DNA of 22,261 bases, taken from positions 1-22,261 of the IMG/VR virus record IMGVR_UViG_3300035698_008983; one strand, written 5' to 3'. Positions within the stretch are counted from its first letter, which is position 1. Each line of letters begins with the position of its first letter. The notes under the pieces were generated by a model. That model did not search any database. It worked only from the letters and a program-made list of their open reading frames with translations, and was not told the origin of the DNA. The position numbers and the translations under genes are program-made. Positions 16,230 through 22,261 of the stretch are shown here, piece after piece. This DNA comes from a virus.

Positions 16230-16980
16230 AAGATTTTTCGACTCTCTTTGTTGCTTTGTCTACTGCGGTCTGACCTCTGCGAACCATAGAGCTTTGCATT
16301 TTGTCAAAACGATTATAAAAGTCAAGCCTGCCTGTAAATAATCTCTTAATTCTAATCCCATGTAATCCCATGAAAAGTAATGCCGATTTATTAAACCCAG
16401 TTTTTTTCCACTTTCTTCCACCCTGCATTTTGTTTTTATCAAAATAAAAAACCTTGCCGCCTCTTTTTACTCCAACCAATCGGCCAGCAGATGCTAATTT
16501 TCTGAATATCTTTGATTTTAACCCTGTTCTTACATCGCCAGTTGACCACGGGCCATGCTCTCCTATAGCTGCAAGATTTTTATACATAGGAACAGGCATT
16601 TGACTTCCAGATCGAATCGTTCCGCCGGTCTGTAACATTTCCATTGCACGCTGTAATTGATGTTTTGAGCGCCCAAGTACGCCCATTGTTAATCTGAGAT
16701 TATTAATATTTTTTGCAAATGGGACACTACCACGAAACAAATGAGCTACTTTTCTTGACCATGTTCCTTCACGTTTTTTTAGTTTTCTTGATGCAAGCAT
16801 GTCCCGATAACCATGCCTAGTTTTCCCCCTTGAATCTTTATAATTTTTACTTCCAAGCATATTAGCACGCTCATCAGTAAGCCATCCCCTCAAAGAAAAG
16901 AAAAACGTATTAGGCGCCCTATTTAATGCGCTTACGACTTCCTTGTCGCCTTTTACTCTTCCTTTAATCTCGAACGACAT
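16222..16980 (-). CDS. Tail completion/minor tail protein (gpZ- or gp10-like)
   Basis: A 252-aa, very basic protein rich in Lys, Arg and Gly. It begins MSFEIKGRVKGDKEVVSALN, the typical opening of neck and tail-completion proteins of the HK97 gp10/lambda Z type, which start with a short beta strand and a long helix. Middle segments are LASRKLKKREGTWSRKVAHL and QTGGTIRSGSQMPVPMYKNL; the C terminus is a helix RRGQTAVDKATKRVEKSYG. The ATG overlaps the upstream stop as TAATG. Its likely place is the head-tail interface, where a positive charge can face DNA. The family call is by order and N-terminal pattern, not by a hallmark residue. Confidence 0.62.
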   Translation of the reverse strand: MSFEIKGRVKGDKEVVSALNRAPNTFFFSLRGWLTDERANMLGSKNYKDSRGKTRHGYRDMLASRKLKKREGTWSRKVAHLFRGSVPFAKNINNLRLTMGVLGRSKHQLQRAMEMLQTGGTIRSGSQMPVPMYKNLAAIGEHGPWSTGDVRTGLKSKIFRKLASAGRLVGVKRGGKVFYFDKNKMQGGRKWKKTGFNKSALLFMGLHGIRIKRLFTGRLDFYNRFDKMQSSMVRRGQTAVDKATKRVEKSYG

Positions 16981-17330
16981 TATTTCAGCCCCAATCTTAC
17001 AGCACCGACATCATTTTGTATTATCCCGCCGATCGTAAATGTTCTTTGTAAAGTGTCTCCTATTGCTTTGTATAATTTCACAGTGTCAACATTCACGGTT
17101 ACAGTCCCGACCCCTTTTGTTGCATCAGTAGAAACATCAATCGCAAGATCATATGATCTGCTAGGATTATGCGATCTCTCACTACGGCTTTCAATTTCTT
17201 TTGCCCCATCTCTATACACAATTGCCTTTATTGATTTTGCAACTCCGCCAGACAGTGTATATTCAACAGTTTCCTCAAATCCTACATCAAGGAAAATATC
17301 AGTCATATCATCTTGTAAAGTTAAATCCAT
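16980..17330 (-). CDS. Head-tail joining protein (FII-like neck protein)
   Basis: A 116-aa protein, a length close to lambda gpFII (117 aa). It sits just after the capsid block and before the gpZ-like gene, the FII position. The sequence is mainly beta: DIFLDVGFEETVEYTLSGG, KSIKAIVYRDGAKEIESRSE, YDLAIDVSTDAT, TVTVNVDTVKLYKAIGDTL and FTIGGIIQND. The last phrases (GDTL followed by F-x-I-x-G-I) fit the C-terminal barrel of head-closure proteins. The start ATG at 17330 has AGAGG 4 bases upstream. It follows a strong terminator, so its expression depends on read-through or a nearby promoter that I could not identify. Confidence 0.62.
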   Translation of the reverse strand: MDLTLQDDMTDIFLDVGFEETVEYTLSGGVAKSIKAIVYRDGAKEIESRSERSHNPSRSYDLAIDVSTDATKGVGTVTVNVDTVKLYKAIGDTLQRTFTIGGIIQNDVGAVRLGLK

Positions 17331-17344
17331 CAGTCCTCTTTAAT

Positions 17345-17379
17345 AAAAAAAGGGAAAGGGTTTGGTGTTACCCTCTCCC
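17345..17379 (-). terminator. Intrinsic terminator after the decoration gene
   Basis: On the transcript, GGGAGAGGGT pairs with ACCCTTTCCC (10 bp with one G-U pair) around an 8-base loop and is followed by seven T. It lies between the decoration gene and the tail block. Partial termination here would give more capsid than tail mRNA. Confidence 0.88.
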
Positions 17380-17406
17380 CCTTATATTTATTCCTGTTTC
17401 AGCCAA

Positions 17407-17886
17407 TTACGCCGAGGTAGAACTCGAAGAACTCGAACTCGAAGAACTCGAACTCGAAGAACTCGAACTCGAAGAACTCGATCCAGGTGAATGGGCATCC
17501 GGCCCTTCATTGAGATCAACTTCAACGTGTGTAGCTGTAGTGGCCGCCGCAACTGTACACATACCGACCGCAAAATCTGCAACCTGATTACAAACAGCTT
17601 GGCTACTCGCCGCATTCGCAGACGCATCCCACCAAACCGTTCGGCCTTGAAGAAATGCCACGGCAATCGATTTATCAATATTAATTCTCCCCCGAATCAA
17701 TATTTGACCGATTGCCCCGTCTGCCGTAGCCGTTAACGCCATAACCGCCTGCCGACTTCCAGACGCGGTATGTATCGCAAACATTTCCCCGACCACCACT
17801 GCCGTTCCGGTGTTATTCGTCCACCTTAATTGTACAGCATTCTCAATGTTCATTTTCATTATGCCTTCTCGTGTCGCTATTGTCAT
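17407..17886 (-). CDS. Capsid decoration/fibre protein (DUF2190-like) with serine tail
   Basis: A 159-aa protein immediately after the major capsid gene. The ATG at 17886 has a GAGG site 5 bases upstream. The core RWTNNTGTAVVVGEMFAIHT, IGQILIRGRINIDKS, GRTVWWDASANAA and FAVGMCTVAAATTATHVEVD matches the DUF2190 family of small beta-barrel head proteins that sit on the outside of capsids. Residues 136-156 are 21 consecutive Ser, followed by TSA. This C terminus would be displayed many times on the capsid surface. It is one of three virion proteins in the window with such a tract. The G+C-richer codons fit high expression with the capsid gene. Confidence 0.8.
   Translation of the reverse strand: MTIATREGIMKMNIENAVQLRWTNNTGTAVVVGEMFAIHTASGSRQAVMALTATADGAIGQILIRGRINIDKSIAVAFLQGRTVWWDASANAASSQAVCNQVADFAVGMCTVAAATTATHVEVDLNEGPDAHSPGSSSSSSSSSSSSSSSSSSSSSTSA
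17422..17481 (-). repeat. Four tandem copies of a 15-bp serine-coding unit
   Basis: The unit TCGAGTTCTTCGAGT (five Ser codons) repeats exactly four times, giving 20 of the 21 serines. It differs in sequence from the hub and tube tracts, so this serine tail arose separately. The unit length is a multiple of three, so gain or loss keeps the frame and changes tail length in steps of five residues. Confidence 0.95.
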
Positions 17887-17921
17887 ATTTACCTCACTTT
17901 TTGAATTTATCTTTCAATTAA

Positions 17922-20231
17922 TTATCTACCTGTATTACAATACAATCCTCTCCAATCAACAGCCGCTACAACGAAATCACCTCTTACCTGATATTTCATG
18001 CCTTCGGCTTCTCCGATAGATGAAGGCGCATTGGACGTTGCCGGGCGATCCATGCCGTTAAGGGAAAAAACTGTTATAGTATCGTTTAAATTCGCATCCG
18101 CTGCAAGGTACCACGGATAGGTTGCCGTAGCTGTGATAAAGCGATCAATTAAAACCTCTTCAACGGCTTGGATGTTTCTCGGTTGACCCGGCCCAAAGAT
18201 ATTAGAAATCTGATAATTGTCTCCTGGATCACCGGACGAAGTTGAATAATAAAGACTACTAAGCAACTTATGTACAGCCATTGTATTCATTGGCCCATGA
18301 ATAATGTGCTTCGGTTTGACTGAAGCCGGAATAGTCTTTGATCTGCCGCCGTCAGGTGATGGTTGGTTCTGGTTCACCATAGCATTCCAGGCAGTATTAA
18401 GTGTTGCCTCAGCGGGAGCTGCGCCAGTACCAAGCGCAAGATAATTCGCATGTGTTGCTGCATTAAAAAGCGTCACAGTATCTTCCAACATTGTGGGGCC
18501 TACAAAATTTGCAGCCGCACCGTTATTGTTGAAAAGCAAATAATACACGCGATAATTGATCTTTCTGCGATATGAAGCTGTCATTCGTGCAGGAACTTTC
18601 GTGAACCAGGTCATGTCATCATTAATAAGAGCCTGTCTGGTAAGCGTGAAATATGAACCCCATGTTGCAAGCTTTGCCTGTTCTTTCATGTCTGCAAACT
18701 TGCTTTCCCTCGGAGCTTCACCCTCAGGAATCAATTCAACATCTCCGTATCCGGTCATTTTAACGAGATCAGCCGTTTTAAAATCAGTTAACACACCTGA
18801 CCCACACCATAATTGATAAGTGGTGTCCGCTATGTCCCAACCTTTCGCCATGCTCTTGTTGAGCACGTTTGAAAGTAAATTGGTAAAATCACCGGTTGCC
18901 TGTGCCATCGATCCATCGAATTGCTCACGTTGGCTTCTGTTGATAATTCTCGTATAAAGCTCATTGCCTGAAAGCATGTGAACATCCTGCTCTCCTGCAA
19001 GCGATAGGAAATGGCGAACGCAACCCTTCATCGACAAACCATTATACTGAGAGTGCGCCACATCGGATCTGATTTTTGGGTCTTCTATGATTCCCGACCG
19101 CGTGAGAAAAGAATTTTCCATTCCCTCCATCATATTATCATGCGCTTCTTTTGTGATTTTGACAACAGCACTTTTTGAAGTGTCGACGACGGTTGTTCCT
19201 TCAAGCTCAGTAAAAATCTTTGCTGTTTCGTCCAGGGTATTGGCATTAGCAAGACACTCAGAGATTTTTTCCTTTGGGATACCCATTTTGACACCCAACT
19301 TAGTAATGGTCGTTATTCTGTCCCGCTCAGTTTTTGCGGCCAATTCCGCAATCTCTTTTTCTCGCGCAATAGTTACTGCGTCTTTTTTCAGCTCTTCAGG
19401 CATAATACCTTCCTTTGATAAAGAAACTTTCGTCTCAGGTTCACTTGCCAATGTAAATGTAATTTTATTTTTTACTTCGCCTTTTTTTACTTCTTTCTCT
19501 TCCGGCATATTTACCACCTTTTTCATTTTGGTTAAAATTGACTTTTTATATTGCTCATTTTCAACATATTTATCAAGAAAAGATTGTACTTTTTCAAGGG
19601 CGTTATCTTGTGATAAAAACTCATTCAGCCATTTGGTCATCTCGGCAGACGGCTTAACTGAATCATTGAAAAATCCGAACATTGAATCTTCCGTTGCTGG
19701 TTCATCTACCATATCAGACGCATATAATGTTTCAACACGGGCAAGCGGTAAAAGTACATTTCCATCTTTATCTTTTTTACGAGTGCCGTCCTCATTCAAT
19801 CGAACTTCTTTCTTTACTTCAAAGGCAATAGAAGCACCGAACGCCCCTGGGTCTTCGGTAGCCAAATCAAGCACATACTTTCCCAGATTGCCCTTCGGTG
19901 TATCAAATGACGTTTTATCCAAATGAAGATCAGCTCTTATCCTATTGCCGTCTTTACGAAAATTCTTTGATCTACCCAGAAACGTACCAAATGCTGTGTT
20001 CGACATATTGGGATGACCGAATCTGGATTTAAGTCCTGATTTATGCGAATTACCATGTGAAACGACTTGGTCAAGTGTGGTATCATCAATTTCAAGATCA
20101 TGCCCCATTGCCTCACCTTTTGAAATAACAGAGTAGCCAAATATGATATTCTTTTCCAAGTCTACCCCGGAACTCCCTTTTTCCAGCCCCCGCGAAACTC
20201 CCCCTCTGAGTTCTATCGTTTTTTTTGGCAT
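17922..20231 (-). CDS. Prohead protease/major capsid protein fusion (Mu gpT-like capsid)
   Basis: A 769-aa protein; the start ATG at 20231 has AAGGA 7 bases upstream. Residues 1-200 look like the ClpP/U35-type prohead protease: FGYSVISKGEAMGHDLEIDD, then FGHPN (His73) and GAFGASIAFEV (Ser134), which are candidate catalytic residues. Residues 210-380 are Lys/Glu-rich and helical, a scaffold-like delta region. Residues 390-769 resemble Mu gpT-type capsid proteins: GYGDVELIPEGEAPRESKFA, then YFTLTRQALINDDM, RKINYRVYYLLFNNNG, VKPKHIIHGPMN and YQVRGDFVVAAVDWRGLY. Such protease-capsid fusions are known in prophages of several phyla. The protease should cut the scaffold region away after assembly. 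Two internal start sites may supply extra capsid chains. Confidence 0.87.
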   Translation of the reverse strand: MPKKTIELRGGVSRGLEKGSSGVDLEKNIIFGYSVISKGEAMGHDLEIDDTTLDQVVSHGNSHKSGLKSRFGHPNMSNTAFGTFLGRSKNFRKDGNRIRADLHLDKTSFDTPKGNLGKYVLDLATEDPGAFGASIAFEVKKEVRLNEDGTRKKDKDGNVLLPLARVETLYASDMVDEPATEDSMFGFFNDSVKPSAEMTKWLNEFLSQDNALEKVQSFLDKYVENEQYKKSILTKMKKVVNMPEEKEVKKGEVKNKITFTLASEPETKVSLSKEGIMPEELKKDAVTIAREKEIAELAAKTERDRITTITKLGVKMGIPKEKISECLANANTLDETAKIFTELEGTTVVDTSKSAVVKITKEAHDNMMEGMENSFLTRSGIIEDPKIRSDVAHSQYNGLSMKGCVRHFLSLAGEQDVHMLSGNELYTRIINRSQREQFDGSMAQATGDFTNLLSNVLNKSMAKGWDIADTTYQLWCGSGVLTDFKTADLVKMTGYGDVELIPEGEAPRESKFADMKEQAKLATWGSYFTLTRQALINDDMTWFTKVPARMTASYRRKINYRVYYLLFNNNGAAANFVGPTMLEDTVTLFNAATHANYLALGTGAAPAEATLNTAWNAMVNQNQPSPDGGRSKTIPASVKPKHIIHGPMNTMAVHKLLSSLYYSTSSGDPGDNYQISNIFGPGQPRNIQAVEEVLIDRFITATATYPWYLAADANLNDTITVFSLNGMDRPATSNAPSSIGEAEGMKYQVRGDFVVAAVDWRGLYCNTGR
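19401..19415 (-). promoter_or_regulatory. Internal ribosome-binding site and ATG in the capsid fusion
   Basis: AAGGAAGG stands 4 bases before an in-frame ATG (residue 277, MPEELKKD) in the scaffold-like region. Initiation here would give a 493-aa capsid chain lacking the protease domain. Confidence 0.4.
19506..19519 (-). promoter_or_regulatory. Second internal ribosome-binding site and ATG in the capsid fusion
   Basis: AGGTGG stands 5 bases before an in-frame ATG (residue 242, MPEEKEVKKG). Initiation here would give a 528-aa scaffold-capsid chain, comparable in logic to the nested Nu3 start inside lambda gene C. Confidence 0.4.
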
Positions 20232-20350
20232 ATAATATCCTTATTTTCCTTAGCTATTTTAAAAACAACTCGCTTCGGCTTTGCCAATCCCCCAGGCATT
20301 ACCTCAATACTCAATTCATCAGCTTTTTTACTCTTCTCCGTCGCTATCAT
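20213..20350 (-). CDS. Hidden small basic protein, 45 aa, between portal and capsid genes
   Basis: The frame runs from the ATG at 20350, inside the 3' end of the portal gene, to a TAG at 20213, inside the 5' end of the capsid fusion. AGGAAG lies 6 bases upstream. The protein begins MIATEKSKKADELSIEVMPG and ends KENKDIICQKKR; 12 of 45 residues are Lys or Arg. The 77 bases between its neighbours' coding regions would otherwise be an unexplained gap, and the non-overlapping part uses protein-like codons with no stop. It has no family I recognise. A basic helper of portal or prohead assembly is possible, but only position supports that. Confidence 0.6.
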   Translation of the reverse strand: MIATEKSKKADELSIEVMPGGLAKPKRVVFKIAKENKDIICQKKR

Positions 20351-21860
20351 CTTTTACTTCCTGCGTTTGTGGGGCTTTCTCTTTTACAACCATTTCAAGC
20401 CCCTTTGTTTTCATATATTTTTTTTCATCCGCAATTTGATCTATTGCTGGAATCCAATCTTCCCCACGCTCTCCATACCAATCTTTTAAAGATTTCATGT
20501 TTGCATTAACAAGATCAATCGCAGCAGTAGCTTCTTTAGAAGGGTCAATAAATTCAAAGCCGGTCGCTTGCCATTGGCATTGATTATATTTCCACGGGTC
20601 TCGCATATAATCGGTAATACTATATGGAGCCATTTTCCCCTCAAGGAACATCCTGAAAACGTATTCCTCCCAATCAGGCTGACAAACAGATTTCGCGAAC
20701 CATTTTTGTATGTGTTTATATGTTTTACGGTCTTCGTTTGTGTTAATACGCCCTGATGCCATATTGGTCTTTACAAGATCGCGCGTGATACTCTGGTAAC
20801 TGATCCCGAATGTCATTGCTATGGCATGTAGTAAAAGCCTTTGAAGAGGCTCCAAAACGTCTTTAATTGAGTCGTCAGCCTGGATAACTTTAGGCTCTTG
20901 CCCTGATTGTCCGTGCCATATTTTCCCTGCTTGCATTTCAATTTGATCATCAGAATTTTTGTCGGTCTTAAGCAGTTGGTTAAACATTGCATCCGGTACA
21001 AAAAGCCCTACCATTGCCTGAATCCGTGAAGCGATAAGCTTGTCTTTTATAAGATTTTCGTTTGCCCATAAATATTTCAACGCCGCTGTAAGCCACGGAA
21101 TACCTATATATTGCTCTGCAAGTGTCTGTCTAAAGCTTAAATTCATATTCTTTGCAGGTATCGGGGTTTTTACGCCCTGCATGCAGTAGGATACTGCCCG
21201 ACCATATTCATTAAGATTAATTCCGAAAACTGTATTTTTTATATCTGGATTACCAAAAGTTGGAGTCTGCCAATCTCGTGAATCATCCAGCCTTAAAACA
21301 TTAACAATCTGATTTTGTACAGATAAATAGTTTTCTTTCGGGGCTTTTACTTTATTTGTAATAGTTGAGCCCGTCCGAAAAATTTCTCCGAGTCTTATTT
21401 TTTGCGCTTCAAGATGGGTGTTTCGTATTGTTGCATCCCACTGATCATTATACCGTTCCCAACCTGCTTGTAATATTTTATTGACCCCTTCAACCGGTGT
21501 GCCATCCTCTTTTTTAACCCGCGGCTGTGGTCTTAATCCAGTTCCAATTATATTAGAAATGAGAGTGTTGAGAATAGCCACAGTGTGCGGGTTGTTTTCA
21601 GCAGACTTTATCGCCCGTGCAATAATAGTTTTCCATGTGCCAGACAGGTTTGCAGTAGGCGTGTTGCTTGTAGCAGGCCAATCATCTTGAAGCCGTCCCG
21701 TGTTTCCAGCGTCATAATGACTGCCAAACATCTTTTTATATCCTGAAATGTGGCCGAATAGCTTTGTGAAACGGCCTAATTCATATTGATTAGCTGGAAG
21801 CCCGGATCGTATAGCTTTGAAATCATGCCATAACAGGCTTACTTGTTTTGTGAATTTCAC
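20328..21860 (-). CDS. Portal protein, lambda gpB-like
   Basis: A 510-aa protein, close to lambda gpB (533 aa). It forms the dodecameric DNA channel at one capsid vertex. The start is GTG at 21860, overlapping the upstream stop as GTGA with GGAG 8 bases upstream. Family features appear in order: TWKTIIARAIKSAENNPHTV and ILNTLISNIIGTGLRPQP in the N-terminal part, RLGEIFRTGSTITNK near 155, YIGIPWLTAALKYLWANENL (the conserved 'r-G-x-P-x-l' helix) near 250, and KDKLIASRIQAMVGLFVPDA. The late region DVLEPLQRLLLHAIAMTFGI followed by RDLVKTNMASGR corresponds to the crown-side helices. The acidic end DDSDGEE is ordinary. Confidence 0.9.
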   Translation of the reverse strand: MKFTKQVSLLWHDFKAIRSGLPANQYELGRFTKLFGHISGYKKMFGSHYDAGNTGRLQDDWPATSNTPTANLSGTWKTIIARAIKSAENNPHTVAILNTLISNIIGTGLRPQPRVKKEDGTPVEGVNKILQAGWERYNDQWDATIRNTHLEAQKIRLGEIFRTGSTITNKVKAPKENYLSVQNQIVNVLRLDDSRDWQTPTFGNPDIKNTVFGINLNEYGRAVSYCMQGVKTPIPAKNMNLSFRQTLAEQYIGIPWLTAALKYLWANENLIKDKLIASRIQAMVGLFVPDAMFNQLLKTDKNSDDQIEMQAGKIWHGQSGQEPKVIQADDSIKDVLEPLQRLLLHAIAMTFGISYQSITRDLVKTNMASGRINTNEDRKTYKHIQKWFAKSVCQPDWEEYVFRMFLEGKMAPYSITDYMRDPWKYNQCQWQATGFEFIDPSKEATAAIDLVNANMKSLKDWYGERGEDWIPAIDQIADEKKYMKTKGLEMVVKEKAPQTQEVKDDSDGEE

Positions 21861-22069
21861 CCTGATATCTCCGTAAATTTAACCGGTATACAAGCGCCGT
21901 AACTATTGCCATTCACTTCAGCCTCTACAGTTTTAAGAAATGCCTGTAACTTTGCAATATCAATAAACCGAACCCTCCGGCCACTAATTTCTACCTCGGC
22001 AGCGCCCTTTGTAGCTATAGTAACAATAGCGGCTCGTATATTATCAATGTCTGTGCTTGTGTATGCCAT
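21857..22069 (-). CDS. Head-tail joining protein, gpW-like
   Basis: A 70-aa protein, nearly the length of lambda gpW (68 aa). The sequence has a first helix (DIDNIRAAIVTIATKG), a beta hairpin AAEVEISGRRVRF with the typical G-R-R-V-x-F phrase, and a second helix IAKLQAFLKTVEAEVNG. It lies directly before the portal, as in lambda (W-B). A longer frame reaches a TTG at 22171, but it would translate the promoter and the terminator hairpin, so the ATG at 22069 is preferred; this ATG has no clear ribosome-binding site. gpW plugs the portal after packaging and gives the neck proteins a docking site. Confidence 0.85.
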   Translation of the reverse strand: MAYTSTDIDNIRAAIVTIATKGAAEVEISGRRVRFIDIAKLQAFLKTVEAEVNGNSYGACIPVKFTEISG

Positions 22070-22087
22070 AACTGTAATAATTAGTAT

Positions 22088-22125
22088 AAAAAAAAGGCCA
22101 TGCAAAGATGCGGCTCCGCATAGCC
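22088..22125 (-). terminator. Attenuator-like terminator in the leader of the late operon
   Basis: On the transcript, GGCTATGC pairs with GCATGGCC (8 bp with one wobble) and eight T follow. A competing hairpin, ATGCG with CGCAT around GAGC, uses the same left-arm bases, so the two folds exclude each other. The structure starts about 11 bases after the predicted transcription start and ends about 20 bases before the gpW start codon. Confidence 0.72.
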
Positions 22126-22142
22126 AATTTTCCCCCATTAAT

Positions 22143-22171
22143 AATCTACTATAAAAACGCACCTTTGTCAA
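22143..22171 (-). promoter_or_regulatory. Sigma70-like promoter for the structural operon
   Basis: A consensus -35 TTGACA (22171-22166) and a -10 TAGATT (22148-22143, four of six consensus bases) are 17 bases apart. The predicted start is near 22136, at a G. It lies between two terminators, in the place where the late structural operon needs a promoter. Confidence 0.6.
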
Positions 22172-22227
22172 GCTTATTTAATATTTATTTTAGGTAAACA
22201 GCGTAAGTGGTTGATATGTATAGAAAT

Positions 22228-22258
22228 AAAAAAAGGGGTATTTTGTATTAAATACCCC
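22228..22258 (-). terminator. Intrinsic terminator of the gene to the right
   Basis: On the transcript, GGGGTATTT pairs with AAATACCCC (9 bp, perfect) around a 6-base loop, followed by seven T. It would end transcription of an upstream gene outside the window, probably terminase. No other coding content is visible between here and gpW. Confidence 0.88.
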
Positions 22259-22261
22259 CTC

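Noticed and set aside
17201-17587. Plus-strand frame with Glu/Leu repeats opposite the decoration gene
   Set aside because: It is the reverse-strand reading of the 15-bp serine repeat; no ribosome-binding site or plausible fold.
19087-19926. Long 279-aa plus-strand frame opposite the capsid fusion
   Set aside because: Antisense to a well-supported gene and rich in Ser/Phe/Val, as expected for the complement of a Lys/Glu-rich sequence.
22070-22171. N-terminal extension of the gpW-like gene from TTG at 22171
   Set aside because: The TTG is part of the -35 box, and the extension would translate the terminator hairpin; gpW length fits the ATG at 22069.

Overview
This window is the late structural region of a tailed phage or prophage. 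Every gene I can support is on the minus strand, so it reads from right (about 22170) to left. The order matches lambda-type siphoviruses: gpW-like joiner, lambda-B-like portal, fused prohead protease/Mu gpT-like major capsid protein, capsid decoration protein, neck and tail-completion proteins, tail tube, frameshifted tail chaperone pair, tape measure, distal tail protein and a large tail-tip/hub protein. There is one tube gene and no sheath gene, so the tail is probably long and non-contractile. The terminase should lie just beyond the right edge. The host cannot be named. Shine-Dalgarno sites are strong, and sampled 60-base lines range from 25-33% G+C in the sugar genes to 52-58% in the capsid gene. 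A GT9 (LPS heptosyltransferase-like) protein hints at a Gram-negative host, but weakly.

Right end (22070-22261): a strong terminator, then a good sigma70-like promoter, then a second terminator hairpin with an alternative fold in front of gpW, which looks like a transcription attenuator for the late operon. Capsid block (17345-22069): gpW, portal, a hidden 45-aa gene overlapping its neighbours, the protease/capsid fusion with two internal ribosome-binding-site/ATG pairs, and the decoration protein, closed by a second terminator. Tail block (7353-17330): nearly gapless genes, including an A7 slippery site that produces a 287-aa chaperone fusion with a cysteine-rich second half.

Sugar block (1146-7203): seven translationally coupled genes inserted between the tail hub and a tail fibre. 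They are a GT9-like transferase, a LicD-like transferase, a B12-type radical SAM enzyme, UDP-galactopyranose mutase and three GT-A-type glycosyltransferases. A 148-aa unknown protein and a partial tail fibre follow, so the sugar genes sit inside the phage late operon and not beside it.

The most striking pattern is that three virion proteins carry long, nearly pure serine tracts: the decoration protein (21 Ser, C-terminal), the tail tube (24 Ser and 2 Gln, C-terminal) and the tail hub (40 Ser, 5 Gln and 1 Pro, internal). The tube and hub tracts share 68 bp of identical DNA, apart from one 24-bp unit duplicated in the hub, although they lie 6 kb apart. The decoration tract is built independently from four copies of a 15-bp unit. 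My leading hypothesis is that the serine tracts are acceptors for O-linked glycans, possibly galactofuranose-containing and phosphate-modified, made by the adjacent sugar block. The phage would then coat its own capsid and tail with sugar. This is inference; the tracts could instead be flexible linkers, or the sugar genes could modify the host surface.
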